From contig NZ_BALE01000019.1 in NCBI RefSeq assembly GCF_000963885.1, positions 47,871 to 111,870 on the forward strand: a stretch of DNA of 64,000 nt. Reading direction: 5' to 3'. Positions 43,439-51,302 of this stretch are shown here, one piece after another. Each line of letters starts with the position of its first letter. Positions within the stretch are counted from its first letter, which is position 1. This DNA comes from Tanticharoenia sakaeratensis NBRC 103193. GTDB lineage: Bacteria > Pseudomonadota > Alphaproteobacteria > Acetobacterales > Acetobacteraceae. Under the pieces are notes generated by a model. That model saw only the letters and a list, made by a program, of their open reading frames with translations. It was not told the origin of the DNA and made no database searches. Made by a program: the position numbers and the translations under genes.

Positions 43439-44775
43439 GCCGTGGCACCATAGTCGCCATAGCGACTGACAGGCTGCGGCAGGCCGAGATTGTCGCGCAG
43501 CGTCGTTCCGACATAACGCTCCTTGACCAGGCCGCGCCTGCGCAGTTCGGGCCAGATCAGGTCCGCGAACAGCGCGAGATCCTGCGGCAGGACGGGCAGG
43601 CAGAGATTGAAACCGTCCACGGCGCCGCTCTGGAACCAGCTTTCCATCTCGTCCACAATCTGGCTCGGCGAACCGATCATGACGTGGGACCCGAACCCTG
43701 CCGCCGTCACACGAGCCAGTTCGCGAATGCTCCACCCATTGGCCCGCGCGAGCTTCACCATGGATTCCCCCATGCTGCGCACCATCGGGTTCACCGGGTC
43801 CGGCACCGGCCCATCCAGCGGATAACCCGAAAGATCACCCAGTTGCTGATAAAGATAGGACAGGCCGAGAGTATCGGGGATCAAGGCATTCAGCGCGTCA
43901 TATCGCGCGCGGGCCTCGCTTTCGGTCCGTCCGACGAACGGCGTGATGCCCGACATGATCCGCACCCCATGCGGATCACGGCCGGCGGCACTGACCGCGT
44001 TGCGCAGCCGCGTCGCGTAGGCCTTCGCACTGTCGATGTCATGCGCGATCGAATAAACGACCTCGGCACTGGGTGCGGCGAGCGCGATACCGGCATCCGA
44101 TGCGCCAGCCTGCACAAGCACAGGCCGCCCCTGCGGGCTTCGCGGCACATCCAGCGGGCCGCGCACAGCAAAATGTTTGCCGCGATGTCCCAGGACATGC
44201 AGCTTGCTTGGGTCGAGAAACTGCCCGGTCTCGCGATTGACGACCAGAGCGCCGTCGCCCCAGCTATCCCACAATCCTTTGACGACATCGACGAATTCGA
44301 CCGCCCGATCATACCGCGTCTCATGATCGAGGTGGGATTCACGGCCGAAATTCCAGGCTTCGGGCTGCGACCACGACGTTACCATGTTCCACCCGGCACG
44401 ACCGCCGCTGATCCGGTCGAGGGACGCGAATTTCCGCGCCACGTGAAACGGCTCGTTATATGTCGTCGATGCGGTCGACACGAGCCCGATATGATTGGTG
44501 ATCGCGGAAAGCGCTGACAACAGCGTCGTCGGTTCGAGATCGGCGATCTGGGACGATTGCGCGAACGCTCCCGGCGGCTCGTCACGTACGCGCACCCCGA
44601 TGCCGTCCGCCAGGAACAGCATGTCGAGACAGATTTCTTCCGCACGCTTTGCCAGAGCCGCAAAATGCGCGAACTGCGAACCGCCCAAGGGGGTCGAATC
44701 CGCCTGACGCCACCCTGCGGCATGATAGCCGAGGTAACGCATCGAGAGCCCAAGGGCCATCTTGGCATCACGCAT
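43435..44775 (-). CDS. LLM-class FMN-dependent monooxygenase (NtaA/SnaA/DszA group)
   Basis: 446 residues of the bacterial luciferase-like TIM-barrel family. Markers: LDMLFLADGIGVRV, TNHIGLVSTASTTYNEPFHVARKFASLDR, SGGRAGWNMVTSW and PVLVQAGASDAG. This subgroup (nitrilotriacetate, alkanesulfonate-like, dibenzothiophene monooxygenases) needs reduced FMN from a separate reductase; no obvious reductase is in the operon. The start at 44775 has AAGGA upstream. It is the second gene of the TonB receptor operon and precedes the unknown coupled protein. Substrate likely contains N or S. Confidence 0.88.
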   Translation of the reverse strand: MRDAKMALGLSMRYLGYHAAGWRQADSTPLGGSQFAHFAALAKRAEEICLDMLFLADGIGVRVRDEPPGAFAQSSQIADLEPTTLLSALSAITNHIGLVSTASTTYNEPFHVARKFASLDRISGGRAGWNMVTSWSQPEAWNFGRESHLDHETRYDRAVEFVDVVKGLWDSWGDGALVVNRETGQFLDPSKLHVLGHRGKHFAVRGPLDVPRSPQGRPVLVQAGASDAGIALAAPSAEVVYSIAHDIDSAKAYATRLRNAVSAAGRDPHGVRIMSGITPFVGRTESEARARYDALNALIPDTLGLSYLYQQLGDLSGYPLDGPVPDPVNPMVRSMGESMVKLARANGWSIRELARVTAAGFGSHVMIGSPSQIVDEMESWFQSGAVDGFNLCLPVLPQDLALFADLIWPELRRRGLVKERYVGTTLRDNLGLPQPVSRYGDYGATA

Positions 44776-44793
44776 GGAAAATATCCTTCTATA

Positions 44794-47286
44794 TCACAGC
44801 TTGTAATCGAGCTGCAGATAATAGTATCCGCCGAACAGGCCCATCTGCTGCACGTCCGTATTGTAGATTTCCGAGCCGAGATACTGCACGCTGTATGGAA
44901 TCTTGCGCGGATAGGCGTTGCCGATGTTATTGCCGCCAAGCTGGAGATGCAAACGCGGCGTCACATTGTAGCCGATCGCAACGTTGGTCTGGAATTTGGG
45001 CGACTGCACCCACCGCAGGAAGCTGTGCACCGAGTTGATCATGCTCGCCGGCACGTCGTTCCAGTACGTGTTGTTCGACGTCGTGCGGCCGTAGCGGATT
45101 TCATGAACCGTGAAATCGAGGTTTTTCCAGACCCATGTGCCGCCGAAGATCTCCTTGTTGCGCGGCATGTAGGACGTCAGAAACGACTGCTGCTGCGCAT
45201 TGAGTTCGGGATTGCCGTTGAGATCGCGCGCGATCGAGCGGATGTTCGTCTGGTTGAAATTGACCGCAACGTCCCAGTTGATGTGGCCGTAACGGCCGAG
45301 ATCCGTGAAATAGGTTCCGGTGATGTCCATGCCGCGCGTGCGGGTCGAGGCACCGTTGGTCTCGTATTGCGCCGTGGCCGTGGCCGACGTGGACGGAAAA
45401 TACAGCCCCGATGCTTCCATCGCCGCGATCGCATTGGTGCCGCTATAGACGCCGCCGACCACGATCCGGTCACGGATGTCGATCTGGTAGGCGTCGAGCG
45501 ACAGGTGCATGCTGCGGACGGGGTTCAGCAGGATGCCCGCGCTGAAGCTCGTCGAACGCTCGGGCTTCAACGGACGTGCTCCGAGAATTCGCCCGCCGGG
45601 CGAGTCCACGGCCAGAACACCCGAGGCCGACGTCGGCGATTCTGTCAGGCTGGAGAAGTGTTCTTCGGCAAGGGTCGGCGCACGAAACCCGCTGCTGATC
45701 GTGCCGCGGAATGCCAGCATCTTGTTCACGTCATAACGGGACGACACCTTGCCGATCTCGGTGTTGCCGACGTCGGTATAATGCTCGAACCGCCCCGCCA
45801 GATCGACCTGCCAGTTCTTGATGATCTTGGTCGAGACGTCCGTATACCCCGCCGTTACATCGCGGTTGGACGTGCTGGCGAGGCCGGGCGGAATCGCATG
45901 TTGCCCCTGGGCGCCGGAAATATAATAGGCGTTGTAATCACCGGCGCCGATCTTGTAACTTTCGTAGCGATATTCGGCACCGATCGCGAAATTGATCGGC
46001 CCCGCGAGGACCGGCGTATGGAAGCTGCGACGCAGATCCAGATTGTTCGTCCACTGCGTGTCGGTATAGGCGGTCTGGTGGAACTGCGTTGGTGTATAGC
46101 CATATGTTGACAGATAACTCTGGCTGCCGGTATTGGCGATTTCCACGTCGTTATGGTTGCCACCATACGTCGTGGATGCGTCGAAGTCGAAACCCAGGAA
46201 CGTGTCGCCCTTGAATCCCAGCGTCACACTGTAATCGTTTTCAGCATTTTCGATGATCGGCACATAACCGTTGGGATAGAGCGTCGGGAACGTGGCACCG
46301 GACACGTTCGTGCCTGTCCGGTAGTTCTGGAGCGCATCCGCGTTCTTGTGGCTATCGGTCGAGAACGAATACAGCTTCAACGTATCGTTGATGTTGTATT
46401 CCATATTGTATCCGATCACTTCCTGCAGCTCGCGCGGAATGCTGATGATCGGATTGTCCACAACCTTGGTGCGGTTGTCATACCCTCCACGAACGGCGTG
46501 ATCCTGAAACTTCACCTCGGCGCCGATATTGAAGAAGCCGCCGTTCGGAAGCTCTGTGGCGCCATTGATGGATTCACGCGATGTAAAACCGTCGCCCTTG
46601 TAGTAGCCGCCGTTGTCGGCATGAAACTGAACACCATGCTTGCGCCGCGTCAGGATCACGTTGACGACGCCTGCAATCGCATCAGAGCCGTACTGCGCGG
46701 CGGCGCCGTCTTCCAGAACCTCGATATGATCGATTTCGGATGTCGGGATCATGTCGATGTCGACGGGCGTCGTGCCCTGCTGCGGTCCGGGCGCGTAGTA
46801 AACCGTCGATGTCGGATGCCGGCGCTTTCCGTTGACAAGGATCAGCGTCTGGTTGGATGTCAGGCCCCGCAGGTTGATGGAGTCGATCGTGTTCGCCGTA
46901 CCGGTTCCGACCGTCTGGTGCGTCAGGGACGGCACGAGCATCGTCAACGCGTCGCGCAGATCGGCCTGACCCGTCGCACGTAGCTGCGCTCCGGAAATCA
47001 CCACCACCGGTGAGACACTGTCGCGAGCATGCTGATGCGGATCACGCGTTCCGGTCACGATCACCTGCTCGTCGGACGCCACCGGATGCGCCACCGGACG
47101 CCTGACGACGGCAGCGCGCGAAGCAGACGCAGAGGAACGCGCGGGTGCGGGCGCCACCGACGGAGTGCGGCGAGGTGCAGGTTTCTGGCCCGGGGGCGTC
47201 GTGGTCTGGGCACTTTGGGCCATGGCGCTTCCCAGCGGGACAAGCGCTGTCAGAAAGGTCGCGACCAGGAGAACGTTCTTTTTCAT
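44794..47286 (-). CDS. TonB-dependent receptor heading the LLM operon
   Basis: 830 residues from ATG 47286 (47301 is also possible). After the signal peptide (VLLVATFLTALVPLGSAMAQ) comes a Pro/Ala/Ser/Arg-rich linker of about 60 residues, then the TonB box-like EQVIVTGTRDP, the plug with LILVNGKRRHP and IEVLEDGAAAQYGSDAIAGV, and the barrel. The plug resembles the Caulobacter/Xanthomonas class with VNGKRRHP. It is followed 18 bases later by the LLM monooxygenase, so the ligand is likely the compound oxidised by the operon. The barrel end is LQLDYKL rather than Phe. Confidence 0.85.
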   Translation of the reverse strand: MKKNVLLVATFLTALVPLGSAMAQSAQTTTPPGQKPAPRRTPSVAPAPARSSASASRAAVVRRPVAHPVASDEQVIVTGTRDPHQHARDSVSPVVVISGAQLRATGQADLRDALTMLVPSLTHQTVGTGTANTIDSINLRGLTSNQTLILVNGKRRHPTSTVYYAPGPQQGTTPVDIDMIPTSEIDHIEVLEDGAAAQYGSDAIAGVVNVILTRRKHGVQFHADNGGYYKGDGFTSRESINGATELPNGGFFNIGAEVKFQDHAVRGGYDNRTKVVDNPIISIPRELQEVIGYNMEYNINDTLKLYSFSTDSHKNADALQNYRTGTNVSGATFPTLYPNGYVPIIENAENDYSVTLGFKGDTFLGFDFDASTTYGGNHNDVEIANTGSQSYLSTYGYTPTQFHQTAYTDTQWTNNLDLRRSFHTPVLAGPINFAIGAEYRYESYKIGAGDYNAYYISGAQGQHAIPPGLASTSNRDVTAGYTDVSTKIIKNWQVDLAGRFEHYTDVGNTEIGKVSSRYDVNKMLAFRGTISSGFRAPTLAEEHFSSLTESPTSASGVLAVDSPGGRILGARPLKPERSTSFSAGILLNPVRSMHLSLDAYQIDIRDRIVVGGVYSGTNAIAAMEASGLYFPSTSATATAQYETNGASTRTRGMDITGTYFTDLGRYGHINWDVAVNFNQTNIRSIARDLNGNPELNAQQQSFLTSYMPRNKEIFGGTWVWKNLDFTVHEIRYGRTTSNNTYWNDVPASMINSVHSFLRWVQSPKFQTNVAIGYNVTPRLHLQLGGNNIGNAYPRKIPYSVQYLGSEIYNTDVQQMGLFGGYYYLQLDYKL

Positions 47287-47944
47287 CCGACTTTGTCCCA
47301 TCCCATTCACCCGAACCTCGCAGCTCCAATACCCAACGCACACGCAGTGAGACGGAATATCCCGCGACGTTGCGCCGTCGGTTTTTTCCGGCTCCGGAAC
47401 ATATGGGGCGAATTTCCGCTTGCCCGGAAGCGATCATGTCGCCCGCTCGCTTGGTATGTCACCTTCCTTCGTCTCCTGACGCAAATGCTATCATAACGCT
47501 TGCGAAAGACTTTTTGGAATAGGTTCATCGCAATCCGGAACGTTTCGATATATGGGGACATCAGGTCGGCCGAGACCCCCAATTTATCTCGCAATCTTCG
47601 AACCTTGCCGATCTGGTGCGCAATATGTGGCACCGGGCGTAGGCAATTCCTGATCAATGGCTCGAAGAAATATAGGCAACGGCACGCGAGATTAAACATT
47701 GTCCAAAGCACCGCGGGAGGCTCTGAAGCCATCCATCCAGAGCATCACTTTCATTGCGGCAGATATCCCGCCCGAAACATGCCCGATGGCATCAGCGCCT
47801 TGAGCAGCATGAGGCACTTCTGTACCGACTATCAGCTTTCCATTCGGAACAGGCACGGCCCGGATGACAACGGCAGCCGTGGCATGCTGACATCCGCATC
47901 ATCGCCCATTTGCCTCAAACCGCCTTGCCGACAGGACATCACGC
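47287..47944. other. Divergent gap between TonB receptor and OFA-type MFS
   Basis: 658 bases with no convincing gene. It is AT-richer than its surroundings between about 47460 and 47720. On the minus strand a TATGAT lies near 47492-47487 but has no good -35. I saw no B12, TPP or other riboswitch landmarks. Promoters for both flanking genes should be here, but I could not place them. Confidence 0.3.
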
Positions 47945-49168
47945 GTGACGATGCGTTCTCTTCCCGGATCCCCGCAGCGTTCGCATCAGCTTCTGGCCGC
48001 CCTGATCTGCATGGTCGCCGCCTCTTCCCCTCAATATGTCTGGACACTGTTCACACCGGCGCTGCACCGTGATCTGGGCGTCAGCCTGCCGAAGCTTCAG
48101 GTCACGTTCTCGCTTGTCATCGTGGTGCAGACATTGTTCTCGCCGATCCAGGGCTGGATCGGCCGCCATGTGAAACCGTCTCTCCTGATCGGGGCCGGCA
48201 GCCTGATCACCGGCCTAAGCTGGATGACCGCAGGCCAGGCCCGGACGCTGGCGGAACTCTACCTGACCTATGGTGTCCTCGGCGGGATCGGGACGGGTAT
48301 CGTCTATGTCGGTGTCGTCAGCCTGCTCATGGGCTGGTTTCCCGAACGCCGCGGCTTCGCGGCCGGCGTGGCCGCGGCCGGATACGGCATGGGCGCCATG
48401 ATCACGACTTTTCCAGTCGCTCATGTCGTGCAGCAGGATGGTTACCGAACAGCCCTTACCGTGTTCGGCGCGATCATCGGGATCGTGGGTCTGGGAGCCG
48501 CCTGCTTTCTGCGTCGTCCTCCTGATGGTTGCGAGACCGCGACTCTCTCCCTGCCGGCATCTCATGTCCTGAAGACACCGGTCTTCTGGCTGATGTTCTT
48601 CATGATGGCGACGATGGCAACGTCGGGCCTGATGGTCACGTCCCAGCTCGCCCAGATCGCCGCAGATCACGGCGTTGCCCATCTCACGATTCTTGGCCTC
48701 GCGGCGCTGCCTCTGGCCATGACACTCGACCGGATCGCAAACGGGCTGACCCGCCCGCTGTTCGGCCTGGTGTCCGATCATATCGGGCGCGAGGAAACCA
48801 TGGCGATTGCCTTCGGTGCCGAGGCAATAGCCCTGATCGCCTGGATCAGCCTGGCCCATGACCCGGTCTGGTTCGTTCTCCTGTCCGGCGTCGTGTTTCT
48901 GGGGTGGGGCGAGATTTTCTCCCTATTCCCCGCGACCCTGACGGAGACGTTCGGCACACAGGATGCATCGCGCAATTATGGCCTGCTTTACCTGTCCCAA
49001 GGGCTCGGCGCGGTGTTCGGAGGGCCGCTTGCCGCCTGGCTGCATCAGTCCAGCGGCTCCTGGACTCCGGTCTTTGCCATCGCCGTCGGCGGCGACGTGC
49101 TGACGGCGGTACTGGCGATCACGGCCCTGCGCCCGCTGCGTCGCGCCTATCGTGCGCGCAGGCCCTGA
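47945..49168 (+). CDS. OFA-type MFS transporter (oxalate/formate antiporter-like)
   Basis: 407 residues, GTG at 47945 (ATG at 47951 also possible), 12 hydrophobic segments. The N-terminal VAASSPQYVWTLFTPALHRDLG and the loop GWIGRHVK, plus LGGIGTGIVYVGVVSLLMGWF, match the oxalate:formate antiporter (OFA) branch of MFS. Known members exchange oxalate for formate or carry other small carboxylates. The binding Lys on a helix could not be assigned. It stands alone downstream of a divergent region; its link with the LLM operon is unclear. Confidence 0.78.
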   Translation: MTMRSLPGSPQRSHQLLAALICMVAASSPQYVWTLFTPALHRDLGVSLPKLQVTFSLVIVVQTLFSPIQGWIGRHVKPSLLIGAGSLITGLSWMTAGQARTLAELYLTYGVLGGIGTGIVYVGVVSLLMGWFPERRGFAAGVAAAGYGMGAMITTFPVAHVVQQDGYRTALTVFGAIIGIVGLGAACFLRRPPDGCETATLSLPASHVLKTPVFWLMFFMMATMATSGLMVTSQLAQIAADHGVAHLTILGLAALPLAMTLDRIANGLTRPLFGLVSDHIGREETMAIAFGAEAIALIAWISLAHDPVWFVLLSGVVFLGWGEIFSLFPATLTETFGTQDASRNYGLLYLSQGLGAVFGGPLAAWLHQSSGSWTPVFAIAVGGDVLTAVLAITALRPLRRAYRARRP

Positions 49169-49200
49169 CGCAGCCGTGCGCCACATGCATGAACCGCCTC

Positions 49201-49229
49201 TTGATTTGAGAACGAATATCAGTTGCAAT
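49201..49229 (+). promoter_or_regulatory. Promoter of bfd
   Basis: TTGATT (49201-49206) and TGCAAT (49224-49229) are 17 bases apart, 40 bases before the ATG of bfd. The spacer holds the Fur-box-like site. Confidence 0.45.
49207..49221 (+). promoter_or_regulatory. Fur-box-like operator in the bfd promoter
   Basis: TGAGAAC-G-AATATCA matches the 7-1-7 Fur consensus TGATAAT-N-ATTATCA at 11 of 14 arm positions and lies exactly between the -35 and -10. Fur repression of bfd under iron-replete conditions is known in enterobacteria. This site predicts the same here. Confidence 0.55.
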
Positions 49230-49268
49230 GACGTTCATCACGCGAGCCGTTGGGGATTCCCGTCAGCC

Positions 49269-49493
49269 ATGATCGTCTGCTCATGCAATGCGCTTACCGA
49301 CACCGATGTTACCAATGCCGTCAGACAGGGCGCCGAACGCCCGCGTGAGGTGTATGCTTCGAAGAACTGCAAGGCGCAGTGCGGCAACTGCGTTCCGGGC
49401 GTGTTATGCATGCTGCGCGAAGCCCGGAAAGCGCACGCCTTCCACCTCGCGCATGTGCCGGCTGGCGAAGGACGGCAGGCTCTTCGCGCCTGA
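49269..49493 (+). CDS. bfd: Bacterioferritin-associated ferredoxin
   Basis: 74 residues with the BFD [2Fe-2S] ligand set Cys4, Cys6, Cys38 and Cys41 (MIVCSCN; CKAQCGNC). Bfd gives electrons to bacterioferritin to release stored iron. The start at 49269 is taken because CxC must be near the N-terminus; the open frame begins earlier at 49152. The bfr gene is convergent, 181 bases away, a common pairing though the direction is unusual. A Fur-box-like site overlaps the promoter. Confidence 0.88.
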   Translation: MIVCSCNALTDTDVTNAVRQGAERPREVYASKNCKAQCGNCVPGVLCMLREARKAHAFHLAHVPAGEGRQALRA

Positions 49494-49674
49494 GGCAATC
49501 CACTGTCCACTCAGCCTGATCGATACAGGGGCCGATTGAGGCAGGGCGGTTGAGGCGGATCATGTTTGCCCCTGACATCAGGCGGCGGCTTTTAGCGCGC
49601 TTGTGCTGGCAGCTCTGCGGGACGCCAGCGCCGGCCGCTGCACTCCCCCGAGGAGGCGCAACGGCCGGGGAACG

Positions 49675-50163
49675 TCAGATATCGGCTTCGGATGCGGCAT
49701 CCGAGTTCAGCGTGATGTAGCGCGGCAGGCCGACCTGCTTGATCAGGTCGAGCTGGCGGTCGAGATAATCCTCGTGCTCTTCCTCGTTCGCGAGGATCTT
49801 CAGAAGCAGGTCGCGTGAGACATAGTCACGGACGCTCTCGCAATAGGCGATGCCCTCGCGGAGATCCTCGAGCGCCTTTTCCTCAAGCTTGATGTCGCAG
49901 CGAATGATCTCTTCCACGTTCTGACCGATCAGGATCGTGTTGAGTCGCTGAACGTTCGGCAGGCCGCCAAGATAGAGGATCCGCTCGATCAGCCAGTCCG
50001 CATGCCGCATCTCCTCGATCGACTCGTCATATTCCTTCTTGCCGAGCTTGGTCACGCCCCAGTGGCGCAATGTCCGGGCGTGCAGGAAATACTGGTTGAT
50101 CGCCGTCAGTTCGTTGGTGAGCTGAACGTTCAGGTGTTCGACGACCTTCGGATCCTTGATCAT
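49675..50163 (-). CDS. bfr: Bacterioferritin
   Basis: 162 residues of the 24-mer iron-storage haem ferritin. The ferroxidase ligands are intact at Glu18, Glu51, His54, Glu94, Glu127 and His130, and the haem ligand Met52 is present (EEMRHADW). Length and NQYFLHARTLRHWG fit the family. ATG 50163 has AAGGAGGG about 9 bases upstream. It is convergent with bfd, supporting a shared iron-storage and release function. The promoter was not placed with confidence. Confidence 0.95.
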   Translation of the reverse strand: MIKDPKVVEHLNVQLTNELTAINQYFLHARTLRHWGVTKLGKKEYDESIEEMRHADWLIERILYLGGLPNVQRLNTILIGQNVEEIIRCDIKLEEKALEDLREGIAYCESVRDYVSRDLLLKILANEEEHEDYLDRQLDLIKQVGLPRYITLNSDAASEADI

Positions 50164-50308
50164 GCGCGCAATCCCTCCTTCGTGTGAAACATGGTGTCAG
50201 TCGCGCGGAAGATGGCATATGCGCGCACCAACGCAAAACATGCCTCCCGCCAGCCCCCAATATCCCGCCGCTTCAGGCCCGGGCCGTTGCCGCTCAGCTC
50301 CGACGAGC

Positions 50309-51289
50309 CTATCGCCTCGGTGCCGCGCATGTCGTGTGATGCAGGAAGCGCGTCGTGTAGAGGCCGGAGAAATCCATGGTCTTCGGATAAAGCCCGGTCG
50401 GCTGCATCTGCTGCAGATAGGCCGACCACCGCGCCGACGTCATGATGCCGAGGCCGCCGGTTCGGGCATCTCCCCCCTCGATCAGATCGTAACGCCGGAT
50501 CGCATCAATGGCATCCTGGGCATTGCGCGGCGCGTAGTCCGGATTGCCCTGCATGATCAGCCGGTCGGCAGCGCTGCGATCCCCGTGCAGGTAATGACAC
50601 CAGCCGGTCAATGTCGCATCCACGAACCGCTGAACGATTTCCGGATGCTGATCGACGAGCGCCCGACGCGCCACGATCATCGGCCCGTAGGAACTGTATC
50701 CCGCCTCGAACAATGGAAAGATCCGGATCGGGACCCCGGCATCCACGAAACGCGGCACGTCGTTCGTCAGATAACCCTGCTGGGCGATATGCGGATTGGC
50801 GACAAACAGGGCGCCGGCTCCCGTGTATCGACGGATCTGACGCGTGGTGTAAGCGAATTTCTCGGTCAGGAACGCCCAGTAATTGTCCTGGGCATCGGGG
50901 CTGATCATGATCGGATAATCGCGCAGCTCGGCGAGGCTCTTCGGAGCGCCCGGCGCGTCATGCACGATGATCGCGGTCGGATCCTGCTGGTCGATCGCGG
51001 CCACGACCACATACGGCAGATGAACGTTCGCCATGTCCAGCGCGACACCGCTGTTGAACAGCGTGACGAAATCATATGCGCCGGTTGCCAGCAGCATGAT
51101 CGCGCCGTTCTTCATGTTGCCGGGAACGATTTCGACATCGAGACCCGCGCGGTCATAGAGCCCGTCAGCCTTTGCCGCGAAATATCCCGCGAAATCTCCC
51201 TGCGGCAGCCAGCCGAGGGCGACCCGCACATGCGTCTGCGCGCAGGCCTGCGACACCAGGCAGATGATCGCGACAAAAGCCGCGATCAT
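50309..51289 (-). CDS. NMT1/THI5-like ABC substrate-binding protein
   Basis: 326 residues from ATG 51289, with a signal peptide (AAFVAIICLVSQACAQ). The domain contains VRVALGWLPQGDFAGYFAAK, a layout close to NMT1/THI5-like and SsuA-like periplasmic proteins, followed by LEVEIVPGNMKN-type and NSGVALDMANVHLPYVVVAA. Ligands of the family include pyrimidine precursors, sulfonates and nitrate/taurine. It is the last gene of a 7-kb array, 13 bases after the TonB receptor, and probably serves the permease and ATPase at the start of the array. The start has no strong ribosome-binding site. Confidence 0.8.
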   Translation of the reverse strand: MIAAFVAIICLVSQACAQTHVRVALGWLPQGDFAGYFAAKADGLYDRAGLDVEIVPGNMKNGAIMLLATGAYDFVTLFNSGVALDMANVHLPYVVVAAIDQQDPTAIIVHDAPGAPKSLAELRDYPIMISPDAQDNYWAFLTEKFAYTTRQIRRYTGAGALFVANPHIAQQGYLTNDVPRFVDAGVPIRIFPLFEAGYSSYGPMIVARRALVDQHPEIVQRFVDATLTGWCHYLHGDRSAADRLIMQGNPDYAPRNAQDAIDAIRRYDLIEGGDARTGGLGIMTSARWSAYLQQMQPTGLYPKTMDFSGLYTTRFLHHTTCAAPRR

Positions 51290-51302
51290 CTGCCGCGCGC
51301 AT

